Of a DNA stretch of 64,000 nucleotides, positions 26,501-36,000 are shown piece by piece. Location of the stretch: the NCBI GenBank assembly GCA_029964075.1, contig CM057141.1, positions 2,356,001-2,420,000 of the forward strand, given 5' to 3'. Below the pieces are notes generated by a model that saw only the letters and a list, made by a program, of their open reading frames with translations, was not told the DNA's origin and made no database searches. The stretch's first letter is position 1, and every line of letters starts with the position of its first letter. This DNA is from Patiria pectinifera (taxonomy: Eukaryota > Echinodermata > Asteroidea > Valvatida > Asterinidae). The position numbers and the translations under genes were made by a program.

Positions 26501-29500
26501 CTGTTTGTGCATTTTGGAAGTTTGATGTTCCGTGAGTACTGTCCTTTTCAGCTAAATATTTGTACTGTGAATTGATTGATAGAGAAACCTCTAAAACAAC
26601 AAACAGAGCAGGGTAACCACCTCCCCCCTCCCCCATCCCCTCCCCCCCCATCACCACCCACCTTCCACCAACAGTTCACCTTTTTGGGGAGGATCGGCGT
26701 CGAAAGCAGCAGCACCTCACAGCTTACGAACCACCAAAAAAATGAAAACCTCTAGGTCACGATCAGCAGCTTCAAAATAATTCTATGTGCCCCCAAAACA
26801 GGAAGAGAACAGGTTGATCATGATGATACAGAAACGAAACAGGGCCACAATTACTAGTATTTTGAGCTAAACAGGATAAAAACATTGTCTTATACTGTTT
26901 TATGATACAACAACAGGATAAAACATGTTTTAAACAGGTATCAAACAGGAATTTGTTCAGAAATATCTGCAAGGGAATTTTCAGAAAAATGTCCTATTTT
27001 GCGCAGCCCCCACCCCAAAAACCTGGATATCTGTTACTGATGCAGAGGACACTCACAGATTTTTCATAAACTCTTTATGCTCTTTGCAAACACATATTTT
27101 CTAAAGGCAACTTTATACTTCACACAAATTCGAAGGAGCGATTATGTGTTGAGAAGCATTTGCAGGGAAACTTTGTTCAACTTTTACAACTTTCACAACT
27201 TTCATCATGAATACTAACCAATTATGACACCACAAAAAAACCCATTGTATTGACTTCCCTGCAGACCATGAATCGGCCTTAAAGAGGAAGCCTAAAGTGT
27301 TAATTGTCCAAAATCTACTCTTGTTCTGATGTGTACCTTCTGAATCTGATTAAAATTAGTGTATGCTTCACCAATGACTATTTTGGCTGGTTCCAGACGC
27401 ACCATTAACGGAGCATGGGATAGTGAGGGTTGCGAGGTGCAGAGTACCAGTCAGACACAGACAGTGTGCCGTTGCTACCATCTGACGAGTTTTGCTATTA
27501 TCATGGAACCCCAACCCCTAGAGGTAAGACCAGCTAAATTTTTTGGACAGCATTTCATGTAGATCCTCCACATCCTTGTTCCCAGTTTCTTTTCCCAAAG
27601 AGTCATGGAAACAGATTCATGGCAATTTATTGAGTAAATCAAATTAGGTTTTGCCCTTCACCGACGTTTTTTAAACACTGTATACTCAGTGTGTTACCTC
27701 CCGAGTGAAAGTTGGAAAAAATCACTCAGGTGGGACTCGAACCCACGACCTCCTGCTTTCTAGTGCAGATGTCTTACCACTCAACCACCGAGCTAACAGG
27801 ATTGGTTGGCTGGTTCGCATCATAACGTCGGTGAAGGGCAAAACCTAATTTGATTTATATCACCCCGACGCAAAATTCCATCTTATAATAGTTTATGCGG
27901 TACCAGCTGCTATGTACATCAGATTCGAACCAGTGTAGAGTGAATTTAGGACTATGAAATACTGACTCACTATTGTGCATGACTACGTGAGCATTGTGAA
28001 CGTTAAACCAATAAAACAGTAAAAGGCAGGGGATTTTTTAGGAGTCTAAATTTCATGTGACGCTGGAAAAGCATCTTTATCAAATCGTTTAAGACCGCGG
28101 CCACGTAATGGCCTCTCGACCAATAAAAATGGGTAAACTGTCATAGGCATTTATAAAATGTGAATAAATCACTGAATTGCACACCACATTAACCCTTTAG
28201 TTACTGAAGCACCTGAAACCGCCCAGCACTCGATATTTTTATTTATTTAGTTGAGGTGCTAATGGGTGATTTTTTTTAAATTTTATTTATTAATTTGTTT
28301 CAGAAGCTGAGTGAAGACGCAGTCATCCTGCGATGGCTGGTGAGATGCCTGGTAGGACTGTCTGTATTTCTGCTCCTGAGTCTTATCATCACTTACATCA
28401 TGTCAAAGTAAGTAAGCAAAGACAATCAAAGACATGTAGGAACATTGGTAATTAACAGTGTTGATTCAAGTACTCTTTTAGAGTACTCGTACTCGTACTC
28501 GAATGTCAAAGTACTCATACTCAAAATGACGGTACTCGTACTCAGGCAGCAAAGTAGTCGTACTCGACATGTTGTAATTGTACTCGGACACACAGATCCT
28601 TGTCATTTGATTGGTGGAACTCACATCACTGAAAAATATGGTATAGCTTGACTTACCACAGCCGTACTCGTACTCGGAATAAAAGTACTCGTACTAGTAA
28701 TCAGAAGTACAAGTACTCGTGTGCATGCATACTCGTACTCGGAAGTACAAGTACTTGTACTAGGAGACCTGCACTCATTCTCGTACTCAGCAACCGAAGT
28801 ACTTGGCAGTACTCTGTACTCAGAAAAAAGGACTCGACTACAACACTGGTAATTAACCAGAAACATACTTAACCGATTTATTGAGAAAAAAAAACTTGTT
28901 GTGTTTGAGTGCATTTTATGTCTGTCACCAGCATCACACTACCATTTTGACCCAGTTTTTTGGACATTATATACTGTTTTATGATGGAACTGAATTATCA
29001 GCACGAAATAAGTTTACATTTCAAGATTAACTACCTGTTCACCCTGCAGGCGTGTGCACACCTTGCGTCATTCCGTTCATCTCAACCAATGCCTGGCGTG
29101 CCTCATAGCGTCGGTGGCATTCGGCCTGTCAGAGTTTGCAAGTGACAGTGAGGTAAGCAGATTTAACGTTGTTCATATTTCTGAGAGTGAATTAATCATA
29201 ATGTGGCAAAACAAGCTTGCAGTGTGTACATTTATGACAATTTTCAGTAATTTCAAAGTGTTTTTGTTACAGTATGATAATGGGACACCTGTATGGTGTG
29301 CTAGTCTCAAAGCGTTTCGCACAGGCCCGTTGTGTTCTTGAACAAGACACTTTACCACAATTGTCTCGCTCCATTCAGAAGTATAACTGTAACCATCTGA
29401 CCACGGTGCTCCATCTTATAAAACAATCTTTTTTTCTTTTTTTTTCATCACCAGATCTTGTGTCTAGCCTCTGGTGCCGCCATGCATTACTTCTACCTTG

Positions 29501-32500
29501 CCGTCTTTCTGTGGTCAACCATGGAGACATGCCAACTGTACAGGGACACCACTGTCGGGGGCATGGATACCAGTGACGCCGTCAAAGGTTTTGCCGTTTG
29601 CAAAAATTGGATGGGGTACTACATGATTGGAGGATGGGGTATGTATAGTTTCTTCACAGACTAGTTGTAACCTTTTACGTTCTAAGAGCCCATCTTAATT
29701 CATATCTGGGACGAGTTCTGGACAATTTGCAGTTACAAGTATTATTCATAAGATTGAATTTTGCGTCAGGGTGATATAAATCAAATTAGGTTTTGCCCTT
29801 CACCGACGTTTAAACACTGTATACTCGGTGAAGGGCAAAACCTAATTTGATTTGTATCACCCCGGCACAAAATTCCATCTTATAATAGTTTATGCGGTAT
29901 CCGCTGCTGTGTACATCAGATTCGAACCAGCCAACCGATCCCGTTAGCTCGGTGGTCGAGTGGTAAGACATCTGCACTAGAAAGCAGGAGGTCGTGGGTT
30001 TGAGTCCCACCCGAGTGATTTTTTCCAACTTTCACTCGGGAGGTAACACTCGTCTGAGTATACAGTGTTTAAACGTCGGTGAAGGGCAAAACCTAATTTG
30101 ATTAATAATAATTCACTTTGTAAAAAGCTCTGCATTTCAGGGGAAATTTTTCATCAGCAACTGCATGACTCACCAACTCCGATAATCTTCTAGAAAACAA
30201 TCTTAGTGACGCTGGAGATCACTCACTTGTCTTAAATTCTGTCCCAATTCACAGCGTTCCCTTTAGATTTTCACCACGTATGTACATTTAGTATGTACCG
30301 ATCTATGTACTGATCTTCTCTGCTTCAGTCGGCACTAAGTATCAAATTAAAATTACTGGCTCTTTTGAAAACTTGAATTTTCAAACTGAACCAGCATTTT
30401 GTTGAGACACGGTACATATAAAGATTTCTGGTTAATAAGAAATATATAATCTGAAGTGCATGTATTTATCTTTTCATCCTAATCAGGAGTTCCTGCTGTT
30501 GTAGTTGGATCTGTCCTGGCTGTTTCCCTACAAGCGTACAAACCTCAGGCTTATGATCTGTAAGTGATTTGGAATATTTGCATGTGTTTATAACGAAAAC
30601 GGGATTTGGGATGACCGGGCCAATAAGAGCACGATTTCTGCTTTCAAAATAATTAATTTTCCGTCGTGATTCCATTCAAATAAAGCAGTTTAATTTAACT
30701 TGGGTTTTGTTTGATTTAGCAATTGGAAACATTTTGTAATGAAGAAATAAAGACAGAAAGTTATGTCCTAATGCCAATCCCCTTGTGTTTATACTCTCAA
30801 TAATGTGAAAGGATAGTTTTGGGGAAATCGTAAAGGATGCCTTGGGCCCAAAAGGATTTTTGTTTTGTAACGTGGCGTTCCCTATATTCCAACAAATTCG
30901 GACGTCCGCTTCCCTCTGAAAAAAAAGGTTTTTGTTTTGGGTACAAACACATCCACTTTGAGAGCAGGCTGGCTCCCGGTCCGTACATTATCAATACTGA
31001 TTGTGAGGTGGGAACCAGCCTACCCCAGGAGAACAGAATTATAGTCTGGCAGCCCATAATTCGAAATTGTAAAGTAATTAATTCAATAACTAAAACATTG
31101 GCTTATTTTTTCGGTTGATGTCCCATTCAAAATTGAATAACTTTTGTATTGCTACAAATATAGCAATTTAGAATGGAATCTATTTTTTGGGATGAAACCA
31201 GCAATATAGCACAGGGAACGCAAGTTTAATTAAATGTAGGCCTAATGTTGAATGCTGTAAAAGGGCTTTTAGCTACAGAGGTCAAATGTTCAATGTCTTT
31301 CTGATTCATGTATTCAGCTGTTGGTTGGTTGAAGAAGATGGGATGCCCTGGGCATACTCTACACCTTGCTGCGCGGCTCTATGTGTGAGTACATTATATG
31401 ACATTCCCCCAGATTTAGAAATATGCTCCCCCTCTTAAATTGAATAACACCACTACCAGAATACTCAGAGACAGTTCCACGTCTACGCTAGTTGTACCCA
31501 AGTGCAAGACTGATAGATACATGAAGTCTACAATTCCTGTCTTAGCTAAACTTTTGTAATTCTTAATTGTTTACAATGTAGGTGCAAGTGAGTACTTCTT
31601 ATTAGACCATCTTCCCTGAATGATCTGTCTTCAATTTTGATTATTTTTTTTAAAGTTTATAAATCAGTTTTTTTTTTTTTATTGTGCTGTTTTGTGCTGT
31701 GTATATATGATCCTACACTTTGTTGTAATTTTATGCTTCTACTCCTTTTAACTGCTATTTAACAATTTTTAATTCCTGTAAAGTGTAAACGTGGTTATAT
31801 CAGCGACTCTTTTGTGGCTGCCTACCTCGTGTTTTTATATGAATAAACCAGAATAATAATAATAATTCTACAGACACTCTTTTATGGAGGACAGAGATCA
31901 TGGTTTGAAAAAAGTCTTAGGGAGTGCCCAGGAAGTTAACTGTTCTTTGGTCACAAATTTATTCAGCAACTTTTTTTAGATGGATAATTTTGCGTAGTGC
32001 CCACAGTTTCTGCGGTGGCGCAAAGCTCGGGCATGTCACGCTCAGGTACATGTAGTACACACGCACTCCGGGCTCTTTCGACCAATAGGAATACCAAAAT
32101 GCGCATGCGCCTCGTCTTTAAGAAAGTGTGCAGCATGCGCGTGAGCGTGACACCACTGCAGTAAAAACTTCTAATTCTGGTCGCCGGATTCCACTCTAAA
32201 GAAAGCCAAGCAAAAGCAGATTATCAGATTCAGATGGGTGTATTTGACAGGTCATTACTCAAATTCCAAGCACTGAAATAGGGAGAAACTTTCCGGGGGA
32301 TGGGTGGGGGAGGGGGTTTACCAGAACAATTTCGCCAAAATATCAACTTGCTAGACTTCCGTGTGTTGGAGACCAAGGTGGGGTTTGATAAACGGCCTTA
32401 AACTGATAGTGTAAATCACGTCCGCATCCAGTACGCCACATGCAAGCAGACGTTGATCAAATGCGCGGCTATACTCCTCCTCTGTTTCCCCTTCCCCCCC

Positions 32501-32976
32501 CCCCCCAAAAAATCTCTTATTTTGGGTATTTTTTTTATACAAAAAAATGTGTGATGTATCAGTGCAGTTAACTATTTGTGAGTTCTTCCCAAGACATGGC
32601 CCAGCTCTCTATGCAACCCCTGTCGTTATTAGACAATATGAGATTATAATATATAACTGATATGAATGATTGGTTTCGGCAGGTGAATATTTTTATCCTG
32701 ATAATGGTGAGGAGGGGAACCGACAGTACGGTGCGCAAACTGGATAGAACAACTGGCTTTAGGTAGGATCAACATGAATAGCGTTAACATGCATGGGCGT
32801 CGCCAGGATTTTTTCTAGAGGGGGGCAAAAAATATTTTGCAAAAAAATGCTTGTATTTCTCAACACATTCTCGATTCATCAGTTTTAGAGGGGGGCAGGG
32901 ACATTTTGCCCCCCCCCCAACTCATTAAATTTACACCACTTTGTCTTCGCGCCTCTTTTTCTTTTCTTTTTTTTCC

Positions 32977-33007
<31 letters not shown>

Positions 33008-36000
33008 TTTCCAGGGGGGGGCAAGTGCCCCCCTTGCCCCCCCCCCTCGCGACGCCCATGTTAACATGTGGACTCCTATATCAGTATTCTTGTCCAACTG
33101 GATCGATTCTGTGATTATGGGTAGAAAATCCATCGCTTTGTAAGTCAAAATGCTGACAATTTCTATGATGCAATTGATTAAATCACTGACAATTACAGCA
33201 TTCATTACTATGACATAATGCGATTATAAAAAAAAAATCATACAAAGGACAAAGGGTGTTTCATCAGACAGTGTTTGGTCAACACCATTTGCTCACAAAA
33301 TGCAATGGAATTTTTTGCACCATTTTGTCCCTTTTAATTTCAATTTTCGGTTTTGATGAGTATACTTTGGTGCCTTTTTGGTTTGTATGCTAATGAAAAT
33401 GTCCATATTCATGACTGAGCAAAACTGTGATGTCATTCCGGGCCAAAACCTCAATGTTACCCTATTTTTGTGTTACCTCGAAATCTATTTCAGCACAAAT
33501 AGTTGCTAGAATTTTGGATATTTTGCTGTCATAATTTCTTTTCTTTGGTGAGTTGTTGTGTGAGTAGATGGCAGTAAGCCAATAAGCAACCCTTTCTCGC
33601 GAATGTTTCAATAAGCACATTTTTGGGTTTGAACAGGAAACCCGTAAACTTCCTGATATGACATCACAGCAACAATGCCCTCAATTGTCAAATAAAGCGT
33701 GGAGAATTTTAAAGGTTTAAAGAAGTGCACGAAATTATCCAAAAAGGGATGTCAAATAGTTTGCATACATTTAGGAGGAGTAGAAAGTTGCACCAAATAC
33801 GTTCCTAAGAAAATGTCATGTATCCTAGCTCATTCAGGAATACTTGCATGTGCAACTTTCTATCTGTATTTTATCCTGCACCCTGTGTTGTTGGTAAAAC
33901 AATTAATCCTTGAAACTTATCTTCCCCCCACCCCCAGGTCCAGTGTGCGTGCAACCATTATCCTCAACTGTCTGTATGCTGTGACATGGGTGGTGGGCTG
34001 GAAAGCGATCTACGGTGGCCCATTGTGGACAAGTTACTTGTTTGTCATCCTGAATTCACTTCAGGTAAAGCCTGAATTTGTATACATGTAGATGGTTTTC
34101 TCTTCAAGAGAATAATTTCAGCAGTATTTTCAGCTTTTTGACCGATATTTACAAGAAAAGTATGACATTGACCTTGTAATATGGAGAATAACTAAAAAAA
34201 ATTGAAATCCTCAGTAGGAGGGACGTCCTAGTACTTAAGTAGCCAAATTGGAAGTCTATACTACCTTTGGTCAGTTAAATAAATCACCCAAGATATATCA
34301 AACATAGAGTAAATTCTGTCACCATCTTCTTTTGCTTTCCTCCAGGGATTCTTTGTGTTTGTTCTGCAAGGAGTTGGTAATGTTGAGGTAATTTCTGTTT
34401 TATATTATTTCAATAACGATGTGTTTAAACATAGTACCTGTCGAAAGAGACAGTAGTGTGAAATACGATTTGTTTTATTCAAATCTTGTGTTTCTCTCAA
34501 TCTCTTACTATCTTATTAAAATTTGCTGCCAGAAATTTCAGGCATTTTTCTCGGATCAGCTGATTTCCTTTTTTTTTTTCAATTTCCTTGTCATTAAACA
34601 TTCTTCTGAAGTCTTGAAATTTCCTCTTTGTTTAGTGACTTTACAGTTGCATTTCTGAATAAAGAAAAGCTTTTGAATGGTTCAGGCATTTAACAACATG
34701 TAAGTTTTACCTTTGACAAATATTTATTTATTACTCCCAAGGGAACCTTGTAGCAATCTTTCAACAGAGTCATTGTTAGATTCATCCATATATTAAATTA
34801 CTGGAGCGCTAACTCGCTGTACAAAATGAAACCTGCTGGGCACATCCATGTTTGTGCACAAACCCATGGGAAAACTCGAAATTTAGTATGGCTTTTAATA
34901 GTGCGGCTACTGTGTTCATACTTGTAAGAGATACATTTTCAGAAGTCATTTCTGAAAGCTTGATTTGAATTGATCAGATCAATTGACTACATGCAGTCAA
35001 TGGTGACTTCACGTCATTTGGTCAATTTCCAATTCTCAACTATTTCACTGCCTGAAAACAGCTAAAAAAAAAAAAAATTTTTCAATATTAATTATTTTGT
35101 ATTTTGTCTTTGATATTTTATAATTAAAGCGATGATTTTCGATAATTTCACCAGTTTGTTTGTTTCTTATCAGGTGCGTGCACTCCTGTGCCGAGACAAT
35201 CCAGATCTGGAGCTAGCATTGGCCAACGAAACCCCACTTGTGAGTCTTTCTGTAACTAATGATTATTCATGACCAAGGTCAGGTGACTCAAAGCTTGTAG
35301 CCAATAAGCAATTGGTTTCTACATTTGAACAGTCCACATTTCAATCTGATGCTTATCAGACATTGCAATCAAAGAACATTTTACAGATCTGGAGCTTGCA
35401 TTGGCCAATGAAACCCCACTTGTGAGTCTTTCTGTAACTAATGAATATTTATGGCCAAGGGTCAGGTGACTCAAAACTTGTAGCCAATCAGCAATAGGTT
35501 TCTATATGGGACTAACTCGCATTTAAATCTGATGCTTATCTGACCTTGCAATCACAGAAAATCTCACATATCTGGAACGGGTAATGGCCAATGAAACTCC
35601 ACTTGTGAGTCTTGTAAATATTGAATATTCATGACCAAGGGTCAGGTGACTCAAAACTTGTAGCCAATCAGCAAGAGGTTTTCATATTGTGCAAGGACTA
35701 ACTTACATTTGAATCTGAGGCTAATGTAATCTTGCAATCAAAGACAACCTTACAGGCTCCATTTGAAGAATTCTGCATTGGTGTGTGCTAAAAAAAAATG
35801 GAGTATTCAATTAAAATGCTCTTTTCTTAATACCTTGGATTTTGTGTTCCCTTGTAATATTAAAAAAACAAACCATGATTTTAATAGTAAGTTACTTTCT
35901 TATCATTTGTACAACTGTTATTTTGCCAATGGATGCATGGGTCTATATTCTGTGGCTTTGGAGAAAGCAATACCCATGCCCGGATGAGAAGAAATTGTTC

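Noticed and set aside
27721..27800. Functional tRNA gene with a CTAGAAA anticodon loop
   Set aside because: The acceptor stem does not pair, and three diverged copies with shared non-tRNA flanks show it is a SINE head.
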